A stretch of DNA of 64,000 nt from positions 1 to 64,000 of the forward strand of contig NZ_FOCE01000007.1 of assembly GCF_900110025.1 (NCBI RefSeq), written 5' to 3'. A program made the translations under genes and the position numbers. Below the pieces are notes generated by a model, which made no database searches, was not told where the DNA came from, and saw only the letters and a program-made list of their open reading frames with translations. The DNA comes from Gemmobacter aquatilis (GTDB lineage Bacteria; Pseudomonadota; Alphaproteobacteria; Rhodobacterales; Rhodobacteraceae). Positions 36,996-46,207 of this stretch are shown here, one piece after another (positions within the stretch are counted from its first letter, which is position 1; the number at the start of each line of letters is the position of its first letter).

Positions 36996-38338
36996 TGCCG
37001 CAGGAAATGATTGCCCTGCTGATGTTTTCGACCATGCTGCTGATGATGATCACCGGGCAGCGGGTGTTCGGGATCATCGGCTTTGTCGCCGTGGTCGCCT
37101 CGTTGGCGCTGTGGGGCACCGGGGCGCAGACCATGGGCTTTTCGGCGTCGATGAAGCTGATGAAATGGTATCCGATGCTGACGCTGCCGATGTTCGTCTT
37201 CATGGGCTATGTGATGAGCGAGACGCGGCTGGCCGAAGATCTGTACCGCATGTTCCATGTATGGTTCGGGCCGGTGCCGGGCGGGTTGGCGATTGGCACG
37301 ATCCTGTTGATGGTGCTGATTTCGGCGATGAACGGGCTGTCGGTGGCGGGGATGGCGATCGGATCGACCATCGCGCTGCCGGAACTGCTGCGGCGGGGCT
37401 ATGACAAGAAGATGGTGTCGGGGGTGATTCAGGCCGGGTCGAGCCTGGGTATCCTGATACCGCCTTCGGTGGTGCTGGTGCTGTATGCGATGATCGCGCG
37501 GGCGCCGGTGTCGCAGTTGTGGCTGGCGGGCATCGTGCCGGGGCTGCTGATGGCGGGGCTGTTCATCGTCTATATCTGGCTGCGCTGCACCTTGCAGCCG
37601 CAGCTTGGCCCGGCCCTGCCGCCGGACGAGCGGGCGATGATCACCTGGGGCGAGCGGTTCCGGCTGCTGAGCGCGGGCATCCTGCCGCTGCTGATCTTTG
37701 CTGCGATGATGATTCCGTTCATCATGGGCAAGACGAGCCTTGTGGAAAGTTCCGTCGTGGGCGTGGTGGTGACGGTGATTGCTGCGGTGATCAAGGGGCG
37801 CTTCACCCGGCAGGTGTTCGAGATCGCCACGCGGTCCACCCTTGCGATTTCGTGCATGTTCATGTGGATCATCCTTGCGGCGCTGTCGTTCGGGGCGGTG
37901 TTCGATGGGCTGGGCGCAGTGAAGGCCATTGAAGGGCTGTTCGTCGATCAGTTGCATATGGGCCCCTGGACGATCCTGATCCTGATGCAGCTCAGCTTTC
38001 TGGTCATGGGGATGTTTCTGGACGATACGGCGATGCTGGTGATCGTGGCGCCGCTGTATGTGCCGCTGGTGGCGACGCTGGATCTGGGGCTGCCGCAGGA
38101 TCAGGTGCTGATCTGGTACGGGGTGCTGTATACGATCACCTGCCAGATTGCTTATCTGACGCCGCCCTTCGGCTATAACCTGTTCCTGATGCGGGCCTTT
38201 GCGCCGCCGGAAATCACCATGGGCGACATCTACAGTTCGGTCACGCCCTTCGTGCTGCTGATGGTCGCGGCGCTGGTGCTGGTGATGGTGTTCCCGCAGA
38301 CGGCACTTTGGCTGCCGCAATATCTTTACCCGAAATGA
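36995..38338 (+). CDS. dctM: TRAP transporter large permease (DctM)
   Basis: This 447-residue protein with about 12 membrane helices drives Na+-coupled uptake of the ligand delivered by DctP. Family motifs such as NGLSVAGMAIGSTIALPELL and AGSSLGILIPPSVVLVLYA are present, and LTPPFGYNLFLMRAF lies near the end. It sits between dctQ and dctP in one operon. The substrate is not known from the sequence; neighbours suggest an amine-containing compound. Confidence 0.94.
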   Translation: MPQEMIALLMFSTMLLMMITGQRVFGIIGFVAVVASLALWGTGAQTMGFSASMKLMKWYPMLTLPMFVFMGYVMSETRLAEDLYRMFHVWFGPVPGGLAIGTILLMVLISAMNGLSVAGMAIGSTIALPELLRRGYDKKMVSGVIQAGSSLGILIPPSVVLVLYAMIARAPVSQLWLAGIVPGLLMAGLFIVYIWLRCTLQPQLGPALPPDERAMITWGERFRLLSAGILPLLIFAAMMIPFIMGKTSLVESSVVGVVVTVIAAVIKGRFTRQVFEIATRSTLAISCMFMWIILAALSFGAVFDGLGAVKAIEGLFVDQLHMGPWTILILMQLSFLVMGMFLDDTAMLVIVAPLYVPLVATLDLGLPQDQVLIWYGVLYTITCQIAYLTPPFGYNLFLMRAFAPPEITMGDIYSSVTPFVLLMVAALVLVMVFPQTALWLPQYLYPK

Positions 38339-38395
38339 AACGCGAAGGGTGGGCCAACCGCCCCCGAGGCAATTGCAAACCAACGGAGGTTCACG

Positions 38396-39430
38396 ATGAC
38401 GACGAGACGGAAGTTCCTGACCACCGGCGCGCTGGCCGGGGCCGCATCCCTTGCCGCCCCCGCCGTGGTGCGCGCCCAGGCGCCGATCAAATGGCGGATG
38501 CAGACCTATGCGGGTGCCGCCCTGGGCGAACATGTGATCAAGCCCGCGATCGAGGCATTCAACACCATTGCCAATGGCCAGATGGAGATCGAGCTTTACT
38601 ATGCCGACCAGCTTGTGCCCACCGCCGAGCTGTTTCAGGCGATGCAATCAGGCACCATCGACTGCGTGCAGTCGGATGATGACAGCATGGCCTCGCCCAC
38701 CGATGTGACGGTGTTCGGCGGCTATTTCCCGCTGGCGCTGCGCTATAGCCTCGATGTGCCGGCGCTGTTCACCAAATACGGGCTTAAGGCGATCTGGGAA
38801 GAAGAATATGCCAAGGTGGGCGTCAAGCACATCTCGGCCGGGTCTTGGGATCCGTGCAACTTTTCCACCAAGAAGCCGATCAACAGCCTGAAGGATCTGG
38901 AAGGGCTGCGCATCTTCACCTTCCCGACGGCCGGGCGGTTCCTGACGCAGTTCGGCGTGGTGCCGGTGACGCTGCCGTGGGAGGATGTGGAGGTCGCGCT
39001 GCAAACGGGCGAGCTGGACGGGCTGGCCTGGTCGGGGATCACCGAGGTTTACACGGTGGGCTGGGCCAATGTGACCGACTACTTCCTGACCAACAACATC
39101 TCGGGCGCGTGGATCGGGCATTTCTTCGCCAATATGGACCGCTGGAACGAAGTGCCGCCGCATCTGCAGAAGATGCTGGAGACGTGTTTCGAGCAGTCGC
39201 ACTACTATCGCCAGCACTGGTATTGGGCGGGCGAGGCCGATCTGCGGATCAATGGCGGCAAGCTGAAGCTGACCACGATCCCGGATGCGGAATGGGCGAC
39301 GGTGCAGGATGCCGCCGTGAAGTTCTGGGACGAGATCGCCGCCGAAAGCCCGGTGAAGGCCAAGGTGGTGGAAATCATCAAGAAGTACAACGAGACGATG
39401 GTGCAGGCAGGCCCGCCCTATCGCTATTGA
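38396..39430 (+). CDS. dctP: TRAP transporter substrate-binding protein (DctP)
   Basis: This 344-residue periplasmic receptor begins with a Tat-like signal (TTRRKFLTTGALAGAAS, cleaved near VRAQ). The family Arg that binds a carboxylate is expected in LEGLRIFTFPTAGRFL, followed by GVVPVTLPWEDVEVALQTG. An exported cofactor-free protein with an RR signal is common for this subgroup. A carboxylate-bearing substrate is likely. The ATG follows GGAGG. A hairpin (39446-39476) after its stop may end this part of the operon. Confidence 0.93.
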   Translation: MTTRRKFLTTGALAGAASLAAPAVVRAQAPIKWRMQTYAGAALGEHVIKPAIEAFNTIANGQMEIELYYADQLVPTAELFQAMQSGTIDCVQSDDDSMASPTDVTVFGGYFPLALRYSLDVPALFTKYGLKAIWEEEYAKVGVKHISAGSWDPCNFSTKKPINSLKDLEGLRIFTFPTAGRFLTQFGVVPVTLPWEDVEVALQTGELDGLAWSGITEVYTVGWANVTDYFLTNNISGAWIGHFFANMDRWNEVPPHLQKMLETCFEQSHYYRQHWYWAGEADLRINGGKLKLTTIPDAEWATVQDAAVKFWDEIAAESPVKAKVVEIIKKYNETMVQAGPPYRY

Positions 39431-39445
39431 GCGCCGTTCTGAACA

Positions 39446-39476
39446 CGAGGGGGTGCGCATTGATTGCGCGCCCTCG
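39446..39476 (+). terminator. Hairpin after dctP
   Basis: CGAGGGGGTGCGC pairs imperfectly with GCGCGCCCTCG around ATTGATT, 15 bases past the dctP stop. There is no T-run. It may reduce read-through into the ligase and dehydrogenase genes or protect the dctP mRNA end. Confidence 0.5.
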
Positions 39477-39530
39477 CATTGCAAGATATGATCAAATTCA
39501 GGCCACATCGCGTGGCCGGAGGAGAGGAAG

Positions 39531-39626
39531 ATGGCCGCTGATCTGCGCCCGGCCTCGTGGCCGCGAAAGCCGGAATTCGGAGGGGGTGCGCCGCGCGTAA
39601 CCCTGAACCCTTCCCTTTTCCTTTGA
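39531..39626 (+). CDS. 31-residue small ORF ahead of the ligase gene
   Basis: An ATG at 39531 is preceded by an excellent ribosome site (GGAGGAGAGG, four bases upstream) and opens 31 codons starting MAADLRPASWPRKPEF and ending NPSLFL. It stops 15 bases before the glutamine-synthetase-like gene, which itself has only a weak site (AGAGG). A small hairpin (GGCCAC with GTGGCC, 39501-39517) lies just before. It could be a leader peptide that couples or regulates translation of the ligase, or a small protein. There is no family match that I recognise. Confidence 0.5.
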   Translation: MAADLRPASWPRKPEFGGGAPRVTLNPSLFL

Positions 39627-39641
39627 AATAAAGAGGCCAAG

Positions 39642-41006
39642 ATGCCTGCCAACCTGACCCTTGACGCCCTGAAAGCCGCCGTTGCCAGCGGCGAGATCGA
39701 CACCGTGGCCGCCTGCCTTGTGGATATGCAGGGCCGCCTGATGGGCAAGCGCTTTCACGCGCAGCATTTCCTCGACAGTGCGTTCGACGAGACGCATTGC
39801 TGCAACTACCTGCTGGCCACCGACATGGAGATGAACACGGTGCCGGGTTACCGGGCCACCTCCTGGGCGGCGGGCTATGGCGATTATGTGATGAAGCCCG
39901 ATCTGGCGACGCTGCGCCGCCTGCCCTGGGTGCCGGGCACCGCGCTGGTGATGTGCGACGTGCTGGACCATCACACGCATGAGCCGGTGCCGCACGCGCC
40001 GCGGTCCATCCTGAAGAAACAGGTGGAGCGTGCCCGCGCCATGGGGTTCGAGCCGATGATGGCGACGGAACTGGAGTTCTTCCTGTTCGAGGAAAGCTTT
40101 TCCAGCCTGTTCGACAGCGGCTATCGCCAGATGACCGCGATGGCGCGGCACAATGTCGATTATTCGATCTGGGGCACCTCGCGCGACGAGCCGATCATGC
40201 GCGACATCCGCTGCAAGCTGTGGGATGCGGGCATCCCGATCGAATGTTCCAAGGGCGAGGCGGATGCCGGGCAGGAAGAGGTGAATGCCCGCTATTCCGA
40301 CGCGATGGACACGGCGGACATGCACAGCATCATCAAGCTGGGGGTGAAGCAGATCGCGCAGGAGCATGGCGCGAGCGTCACCTTCATGGCGAAATATGAC
40401 CATCGGCGCGCCGGATCGTCCAGCCATGTGCACCAATCGCTGTGGCGCGACGGCAAGCCCGCCTTCCGCGACGAGGCCGATGCCCATGGCATGAGCCAGG
40501 TGATGAAGCACTACATGGCCGGGCAACTGGCCCATGCGGCGGACATCACCTATTTTCTGGCACCCTATGTGAACAGCTACAAACGCTTCGTGGTGGGGAT
40601 GTTCGCGCCGACCAAGGCGGTCTGGTCGCTGGACAACCGCACGGCGGGCTTCCGCGTCTGCGGTGCGGATACCAAGGCGGTGCGGGTGGAATGTCGCATT
40701 GGGGGCGCCGATCTGAACCCCTATCTTGCCTGTGCGGCGCTGCTGGCCGCCGGGCTGGACGGGATCGAGAAGGAAATGGCGCTGGAACCGGAAACCACCG
40801 GCGACATCTATCAGGCGGGGGCGGTGCGCGAGATTCCGAAAACGCTGGGCGAGGCGGCGGCGGCGCTGCGCGGATCGGCGCTGCTGCGGGCGGCGTTTGG
40901 CGACGAGGTGGTGGAGCATTACGCCCATGCCGCCGAATGGGAAATCGCCGAACACAACCGCGTGGTGACGGATTGGGAACGCGCGCGCGGCTTTGACCGG
41001 GCCTAA
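39642..41006 (+). CDS. Glutamine synthetase-like gamma-glutamyl ligase
   Basis: This 454-residue protein has the glutamine synthetase fold, with MMATELEFFLFEESF for metal and glutamate binding and SSSHVHQSLWRDGKPAF for the catalytic core. It is closest in type to ligases that join glutamate to an amine instead of ammonia (PuuA, IpuC, GmaS-like). The neighbours, an aldehyde dehydrogenase, an alcohol dehydrogenase, a DAO-type flavoprotein and a glutamate amidohydrolase, mirror such gamma-glutamylated amine pathways. ATP-dependent amide formation is a safe inference; the amine is unknown. Confidence 0.88.
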   Translation: MPANLTLDALKAAVASGEIDTVAACLVDMQGRLMGKRFHAQHFLDSAFDETHCCNYLLATDMEMNTVPGYRATSWAAGYGDYVMKPDLATLRRLPWVPGTALVMCDVLDHHTHEPVPHAPRSILKKQVERARAMGFEPMMATELEFFLFEESFSSLFDSGYRQMTAMARHNVDYSIWGTSRDEPIMRDIRCKLWDAGIPIECSKGEADAGQEEVNARYSDAMDTADMHSIIKLGVKQIAQEHGASVTFMAKYDHRRAGSSSHVHQSLWRDGKPAFRDEADAHGMSQVMKHYMAGQLAHAADITYFLAPYVNSYKRFVVGMFAPTKAVWSLDNRTAGFRVCGADTKAVRVECRIGGADLNPYLACAALLAAGLDGIEKEMALEPETTGDIYQAGAVREIPKTLGEAAAALRGSALLRAAFGDEVVEHYAHAAEWEIAEHNRVVTDWERARGFDRA

Positions 41007-41027
41007 GCGTTCGGGCGTAAGAAATTC

Positions 41028-41046
41028 GGGCGGGGGTTCCCCGCCC
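41028..41046 (+). promoter_or_regulatory. Hairpin between the ligase and aldehyde dehydrogenase genes
   Basis: GGGCGGGG (41028-41035) pairs with CCCCGCCC (41039-41046) around GTT, inside an 86-base gap of an otherwise compact operon. It may tune the relative amounts of the two proteins. Confidence 0.45.
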
Positions 41047-41092
41047 CGGACAGAAATGGCAGGGAGGCCCCTGCCCTGTGAGGACGACGAAG

Positions 41093-42478
41093 ATGAAACC
41101 CATTCAACTGATCTCGCCGGTGGACGGCTCGGTCTGGATCGAGCGGATGCCGCTGGCGCGCGAGGCGGCCTTTGCCGCTGCGGCCCGGGCGAAAGCCGCG
41201 CAAAAGGCCTGGGCCGCGCGCCCGCTGGAGGAACGCATCGCGCTGGTGAAGGCCGGTGTCGCCAAGCTGATGGAAAAGAAGGACCAGTTGGTCGAGGAAC
41301 TGGCCTGGCAGATGGGCCGCCCGGTGCGGTTCGGCGGCGAATGGGGCGGCGTGAATGACCGCACCAACTATATGGCCGATATTGCCGCCAAGACGCTGGC
41401 CCCCGAAATCATCGAGGACGGCGCCACCTTCAAACGCTATCTGGCGCGCGAGGCGGTGGGCGTGGTGTTCATCGTGGCGCCGTGGAACTACCCCTATCTG
41501 ACCACGATCAACACGCTGGCCCCGGCGCTGATCGCGGGCAATACCGTGATCCTGAAACACGCCTCGCAAACCCTGAGGGTGGGCGAGCGTCTGGCCGAGG
41601 CCTTCCACGCGGCGGGCATCCCCGAAGATGTGTTCCAGAATGTCGTGCTGGATCACGACACGACCGAGGCGCTGATTCAGGCGCGCTGCTTCAACTTCGT
41701 GAACTTCACCGGGTCTGTGCGCGGCGGCGTGGCGATGGAGAAGGCGGCGGCGGGCACCTTTACCGGGCTGGGGCTGGAACTGGGCGGCAAGGATCCGGGC
41801 TATGTGCGCGCCGATGCCGATCTGGACGCGGCGGTGGACAGCCTGATGGACGGCGCGATGTATAACGCGGGCCAGTGCTGCTGCGGGATCGAGCGCATCT
41901 ATGTGCATGAAAGCCTGTATGACGCCTTTGTGGAAAAGGCGGTGGCCTGGGTCGGCGGATTGAAACTGGGCAACCCGTTCGATGCCGCCTCCACCCTTGG
42001 GCCGATGGCAAATGCCCGCTTTGCCGCCGTGGTGCGCGGCCAGATCGCCGAGGCGATTGCGGCAGGTGCCAAGCCGCTGATCGACCCTGCCGCCTTCCCC
42101 GCCGATGATGGCGGCGCCTATCTTGCGCCGCAGATTCTGGTGAATGTCGATCACTCGATGCGGGTGATGATGGAAGAAAGCTTTGGCCCGGTCGTCGGCA
42201 TCATGCCGGTGAAGGATGATGCCGAGGCGATCAAGCTGATGAACGACAGCCCCTATGGGCTGACCTGTTCGATCTGGACCACGGATGCCGAGGCTGCGGC
42301 TGAAATCGGCGGGCAGATCGAAACCGGCACGGTGTTCATGAACCGTTGCGATTACCTTGACCCGGCACTGTGCTGGACAGGGTGCAAGGATACGGGCCGG
42401 GGCGGCTCGTTGTCCTATCTGGGCTTCCATTCGGTGACCCGGCCGAAATCCTACCATCTGAAAAAGGTGACGAAATGA
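41093..42478 (+). CDS. Aldehyde dehydrogenase family protein
   Basis: This 461-residue NAD(P)-dependent enzyme oxidises an aldehyde to an acid. The Asn motif is APWNYPYLTTINTLAPALIA, the general base Glu is in LGLELGGKDPGYVRAD, and the nucleophilic Cys is within NAGQCCCGIERIY. The Asp in GGKDPG replaces the usual Ser, as seen in some family members. It is slightly short, as for subclasses that lack the N-terminal extension. Its stop overlaps the alcohol dehydrogenase start by four bases, so both act in the same pathway: alcohol to aldehyde to acid. Confidence 0.92.
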   Translation: MKPIQLISPVDGSVWIERMPLAREAAFAAAARAKAAQKAWAARPLEERIALVKAGVAKLMEKKDQLVEELAWQMGRPVRFGGEWGGVNDRTNYMADIAAKTLAPEIIEDGATFKRYLAREAVGVVFIVAPWNYPYLTTINTLAPALIAGNTVILKHASQTLRVGERLAEAFHAAGIPEDVFQNVVLDHDTTEALIQARCFNFVNFTGSVRGGVAMEKAAAGTFTGLGLELGGKDPGYVRADADLDAAVDSLMDGAMYNAGQCCCGIERIYVHESLYDAFVEKAVAWVGGLKLGNPFDAASTLGPMANARFAAVVRGQIAEAIAAGAKPLIDPAAFPADDGGAYLAPQILVNVDHSMRVMMEESFGPVVGIMPVKDDAEAIKLMNDSPYGLTCSIWTTDAEAAAEIGGQIETGTVFMNRCDYLDPALCWTGCKDTGRGGSLSYLGFHSVTRPKSYHLKKVTK

Positions 42479-43635
42479 GCCATAGCGTTCCGAACCGGAA
42501 CTGGTCTTACCCGACGGCGATCAAGTTCGGCGTGGGCCGGATTGCCGAACTGGCCGAACATTGCCTGAGCGCGGGCATCCGCAAGCCGCTGCTGGTGACC
42601 GACAAGGCGCTGGCCGGGCTGCCGATCACCGCCGATGCGCGCGGGATTCTGGCGGCGGCGGGTCTGGGCGACGCCGTGTTTTCCGAGGTTGACCCCAACC
42701 CGAACGAGAAGAACATGGAGGCCGGGATCGAGGTCTACCTTGCGGGCGACCATGACGGGGTGGTGTGTTTCGGCGGCGGCTCGGCCCTTGATCTGGGCAA
42801 GATGATCGCGCTGATGGCCGGGCAACCGGCCAATCTGTCGGTCTGGGAGTTGGAGGACATCGACGACTGGTATACCCGCGCCGATGCCGACCGGATCGCG
42901 CCGATCATCGCGGTGCCGACCACGGCAGGCACCGGATCGGAAGTCGGGCGGGCGGGTGTGCTGACCAACAGCGCCACGCACAAGAAGAAGATCATCTTCC
43001 ACCCCAAGCTGATGCCCGCCGTCACCATCTGTGACCCGGCGCTGACCGTGGGGATGCCGAAGTTCATCACCGCCGGCACCGGCATGGACGCGCTGGCGCA
43101 TTGTCTGGAGGCCTATTGCAGCCCGTTCTATCACCCGATGTCGCAGGGCATCGCGCTGGAAGGGATGCGGCTGGTGTTCGAGAACCTTGTCGAGGTTTAC
43201 GAGAACCCCGGCAATCTGGACGCCCGCGCGCATATGATGTCTGCGGCGGCCATGGGCGCCGTGGCGTTCCAGAAGGGGCTGGGCGCGATTCACAGCCTCA
43301 GCCATCCGGTGGGCGCGGTGTATAACACCCATCACGGCACCACCAATGCCGTGGTCATGCCGATGGTGCTGGAATTCAACCGGTCGGCCATCGAGGACCG
43401 GATCGTGAAAGCGGCGGCCTATCTGGGCTTTGACGGCGGGTTCGCGGGCTTCCACGACCAGATCATGGAACTGCGCAGCAAGCTGAACATCCCGGAAAAC
43501 CTGAGCGCGATGGGCGTGCAGTTTGCCGATCTGGACATGCTGACCGACATGGCGCTGGAAGATCCGTCCTGCGGTGGCAATCCGATTGCGATGACGCGCG
43601 AAAATACCCGCGCGCTTTACGACGCCTGCATGTAA
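42475..43635 (+). CDS. Iron-containing alcohol dehydrogenase
   Basis: This 386-residue group III dehydrogenase oxidises an alcohol with NAD+. The nucleotide region is VCFGGGSALDLGKMIALMAG. Metal ligands are expected in TAGTGMDALAHCLEAY (Asp and His), and in the loop GAIHSLSHPVGAVYNTHHG. It follows the aldehyde dehydrogenase with a four-base overlap. If the substrate is a gamma-glutamylated amino alcohol, this would be the first oxidation step. The name of the substrate cannot be read from the sequence. Confidence 0.92.
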   Translation: MSHSVPNRNWSYPTAIKFGVGRIAELAEHCLSAGIRKPLLVTDKALAGLPITADARGILAAAGLGDAVFSEVDPNPNEKNMEAGIEVYLAGDHDGVVCFGGGSALDLGKMIALMAGQPANLSVWELEDIDDWYTRADADRIAPIIAVPTTAGTGSEVGRAGVLTNSATHKKKIIFHPKLMPAVTICDPALTVGMPKFITAGTGMDALAHCLEAYCSPFYHPMSQGIALEGMRLVFENLVEVYENPGNLDARAHMMSAAAMGAVAFQKGLGAIHSLSHPVGAVYNTHHGTTNAVVMPMVLEFNRSAIEDRIVKAAAYLGFDGGFAGFHDQIMELRSKLNIPENLSAMGVQFADLDMLTDMALEDPSCGGNPIAMTRENTRALYDACM

Positions 43636-43684
43636 GAGGGAGGGCCGGGTGCCACAGGGGTGCCCGGCCTGACCGGATGAGGCC

Positions 43685-44929
43685 ATGAGCGCACATTATA
43701 CGACCGATATCGCCGTGATCGGCGCAGGCGCCGTGGGCATGGCTTGCGCGCTGCAGCTGGCCACTGACGGGCACGCGGTCGTGATGATCGACCCCGGCGC
43801 GCCGGGGATGGGGGCCTCTTACGGCAATGCGGGCACGATTGCCGACTATGCGGTGCTGCCCGTGGGCACGCCGGATGTGCTGAAAAACCTGCCGTCGCTG
43901 CTGTTCAACCGCAATTCGCCGCTGTCGATCCGCCATGCGGCGCTGCCCACGCTGATGCCATGGCTGCTGCGCTTTGCGCGGCAAAGCCTGCCTGCGGCGG
44001 CGGCGCGCAATGCAGCGGCGATTGCGGCGCTGCTGGCCAGCGCGAACGGATCGTGGAAGGAATTTGCCGCCGAGATCGGCGGGGCGGAGATTCTGCAGCA
44101 TCGCGGCTGCCTGTATCTGTATGAAACCGCTGCGGCGTTTCGGGCGGCAGAGGCCGATATGGCCGGGCGGCGCGCCCTTGGCATCGCGGTGGAGCTGCTG
44201 CGCCCCGAGGCGCTGGCGGCGATGGAGCCGGGCCTGCCCGGCGTTGCGGGCGGGGCGGCGTTCTTTCCGCAGGCGATCTTTCTGGATGATCCCGGCGCGA
44301 TGATGCGGCGGCTGGCGGCACGTCTGGCGCAGATGGGCGTGGCGCATCTGCCGCACCGGATTGCCCGGCTGGAACGGCAGGCGGCGGGTGTGGTGCTGGA
44401 GGGGCCGGGGCTGCGCGTCCATGCGCGGCGGGTGGTGATCGCGGCGGGCGCCCATTCGCGCGCGCTGGCGGCGCAGGCGGGCGACCGGGTGCCGCTGGAT
44501 ACCGAGCGCGGCTATCATGTGGAATGGGATATGGAAGTGCCGCGCCTGACGCGCCCCGCCTGCCCCACCACGCGCGGCTTCTATCTGTGCCCGATGGCGG
44601 GACGGTTGCGGGTGGCGGGCACGGTAGAGCTGGGCGGGCTGACCGCGCCGCCCTCGCCCCACCGGGTGCAGCGGCTGATCGAGGGCGCGCGGGCGATCTT
44701 TCCCGATCTGGGCGAACCGTCGCGCGACTGGATGGGGTTCCGCCCGTCGATGCCCGACAGCCTGCCGGTGATTTCGGCGTCAAGCAGCGGGCCGGATGTG
44801 ATTCATGCCTTTGGCCATGGCCATATCGGCTTGACATTGGCGCCGATCACGGCACGGATCGTCGCCGATCTGATCGCGGGGCGGGGGCCGGAACTGGATC
44901 TGGCGCCCTATCGGGTGGGCCGGTTCTGA
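43685..44929 (+). CDS. DadA-like FAD-dependent amino acid oxidoreductase
   Basis: This 414-residue flavoprotein starts with the FAD-binding fold [20 protein letters not shown] and belongs to the DAO family that includes D-amino-acid dehydrogenase DadA and PuuB. The segment [20 protein letters not shown] is typical of DadA-like members. It would oxidise a secondary or primary amine, passing electrons to the quinone pool or oxygen. It is the last gene of the TRAP-ligase cluster and follows the alcohol dehydrogenase by 49 bases. Substrate is unknown. Confidence 0.9.
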   Translation: MSAHYTTDIAVIGAGAVGMACALQLATDGHAVVMIDPGAPGMGASYGNAGTIADYAVLPVGTPDVLKNLPSLLFNRNSPLSIRHAALPTLMPWLLRFARQSLPAAAARNAAAIAALLASANGSWKEFAAEIGGAEILQHRGCLYLYETAAAFRAAEADMAGRRALGIAVELLRPEALAAMEPGLPGVAGGAAFFPQAIFLDDPGAMMRRLAARLAQMGVAHLPHRIARLERQAAGVVLEGPGLRVHARRVVIAAGAHSRALAAQAGDRVPLDTERGYHVEWDMEVPRLTRPACPTTRGFYLCPMAGRLRVAGTVELGGLTAPPSPHRVQRLIEGARAIFPDLGEPSRDWMGFRPSMPDSLPVISASSSGPDVIHAFGHGHIGLTLAPITARIVADLIAGRGPELDLAPYRVGRF

Positions 44930-44939
44930 GACGGCGCCG

Positions 44940-44991
44940 CCGGGGGTTTCACACCCCCGGACCCCCGTGGGATATTTGGGCCAAGATGAAG
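44940..44991 (+). repeat. Dispersed hairpin-plus-tail element, copy E
   Basis: CCGGGGGT-TTCAC-ACCCCCGG (44940-44960) is followed by ACCCCCGTGGGATATTTGGG and CCAAGATGAA. It begins 11 bases after the DadA-like stop, in the sense orientation. The ATGAA of its tail provides an in-frame ATG for the next gene, which is probably not the real start. Confidence 0.8.
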
Positions 44992-45000
44992 GACGTCAGC

Positions 45001-46002
45001 GTGCGCAAGGCTTTTGTGACCGGCTCTGCCGGGTTTATCGGGTTTCATCTGTGCCAGCGGTTGTTGGCCGAGGGCTGGCAGGTGCTGGGCCTGGACGGGA
45101 TGAGCGATTATTACGACGTGACGCTGAAGCAGCGCCGCCATCAGATGCTGCTGCAATCGCCGGGCTTCCGGGCGGTGGAGGGCTTGCTGGAGGCGCCGGG
45201 GCTGGTGCGCGGGCTGGTGGAGGAGTTTCGCCCCGATGTGATCGTGCATCTGGCAGCACAAGCGGGGGTGCGCTATTCGATCGACGCGCCGCGATCCTAT
45301 GTCGAAGCCAATCTGATCGGCACCTTCGAGGTGCTGGAGGCGGCACGCGCCTTTCCGCCGGCGCATATGCTGCTTGCCTCTACCTCTTCGGTGTTCGGGG
45401 CGAATACCGAGATGCCCTATGCCGAGACGCACAAGGCCGACCATCAGATGAGCTTCTATGCCGCCACCAAGAAGGCGGGCGAGGCGATGGCGCATAGCTA
45501 TGCGCATCTGTATGGGCTGCCGACCACGATGTTCCGCTTCTTCACCGTTTACGGGCCCTGGGGGCGGCCGGACATGGCGCTGTTCAAGTTCGTGAAGGCG
45601 ATCTTGCAGGGCGAGCCGATCGACATCTACAACCACGGCGACATGCGGCGCGATTTCACTTATGTCGAGGATCTGGTGGAAGGGATCGTGCGGCTGATCG
45701 ACGCCGTGCCGGGGGCGGCGCCGGTGGGGGATTTCGACAGCCTGTCGCCGGTGGCGCCGTGGCGGGTGGTGAATATCGGCAATGGCGCGCCGGTGCCGCT
45801 GATGGAATTCGTGGCGGCCATCGAGGCGGCGACAGGCCGGGTGGCCGAAAAGCGCCTGCTGCCGATGCAGCCGGGCGATGTGCCGGCCACCTGGGCCGAT
45901 GCCACGCTGATCGAGGCGCTGACCGGCGCCCTGCCCCGCACCGACATTCGCGACGGCGTGGCGCGCTTTGTGGACTGGTATCGCAGCTATTACGCCGTCT
46001 GA
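45001..46002 (+). CDS. NAD-dependent epimerase, UDP-glucuronate 4-epimerase type
   Basis: This 333-residue short-chain dehydrogenase family enzyme interconverts UDP-sugars, most likely UDP-glucuronate and UDP-galacturonate for surface polysaccharide. The NAD motif is [17 protein letters not shown], catalytic Ser is in [11 protein letters not shown] and the YxxxK pair is in [13 protein letters not shown] chose GTG at 45001, with AAGGAC upstream. An ATG at 44987 adds a few residues encoded by the repeat tail and has no ribosome site. No other polysaccharide genes are adjacent. Confidence 0.9.
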   Translation: MRKAFVTGSAGFIGFHLCQRLLAEGWQVLGLDGMSDYYDVTLKQRRHQMLLQSPGFRAVEGLLEAPGLVRGLVEEFRPDVIVHLAAQAGVRYSIDAPRSYVEANLIGTFEVLEAARAFPPAHMLLASTSSVFGANTEMPYAETHKADHQMSFYAATKKAGEAMAHSYAHLYGLPTTMFRFFTVYGPWGRPDMALFKFVKAILQGEPIDIYNHGDMRRDFTYVEDLVEGIVRLIDAVPGAAPVGDFDSLSPVAPWRVVNIGNGAPVPLMEFVAAIEAATGRVAEKRLLPMQPGDVPATWADATLIEALTGALPRTDIRDGVARFVDWYRSYYAV

Positions 46003-46098
46003 GCCTGCGATTCGGCGGGGCGCGGCATGGCTTGCCGCCCCGCCCATAAATTCATCATTCAAATCATGGGGTTGCGCGCTACGGCTGTGGTGGCGCTA

Positions 46099-46141
46099 AC
46101 AATGCTGGGCCGCCGCAAGATTCTTGCGCGTGCAGCATTGT
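46099..46141. promoter_or_regulatory. Nested palindromes upstream of the DUF485-actP operon
   Basis: CGCAAGATTCTTGCG (46114-46128) is a perfect palindrome and lies inside a second exact inverted repeat, ACAATGCTG (46099-46107) and CAGCATTGT (46133-46141). A further half-site ATCTTGCGG follows at 46144. It lies 67-110 bases before the first start codon, where an operator or an RNA hairpin of an acetate-responsive promoter would be expected. The binding factor is unknown. Confidence 0.6.
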
Positions 46142-46207
46142 TTCATCTTGCGGTCGGTATGCGAAAGTATACTGCGTCACATCGCATGATTTGAGAGGAG
46201 AAACCCC

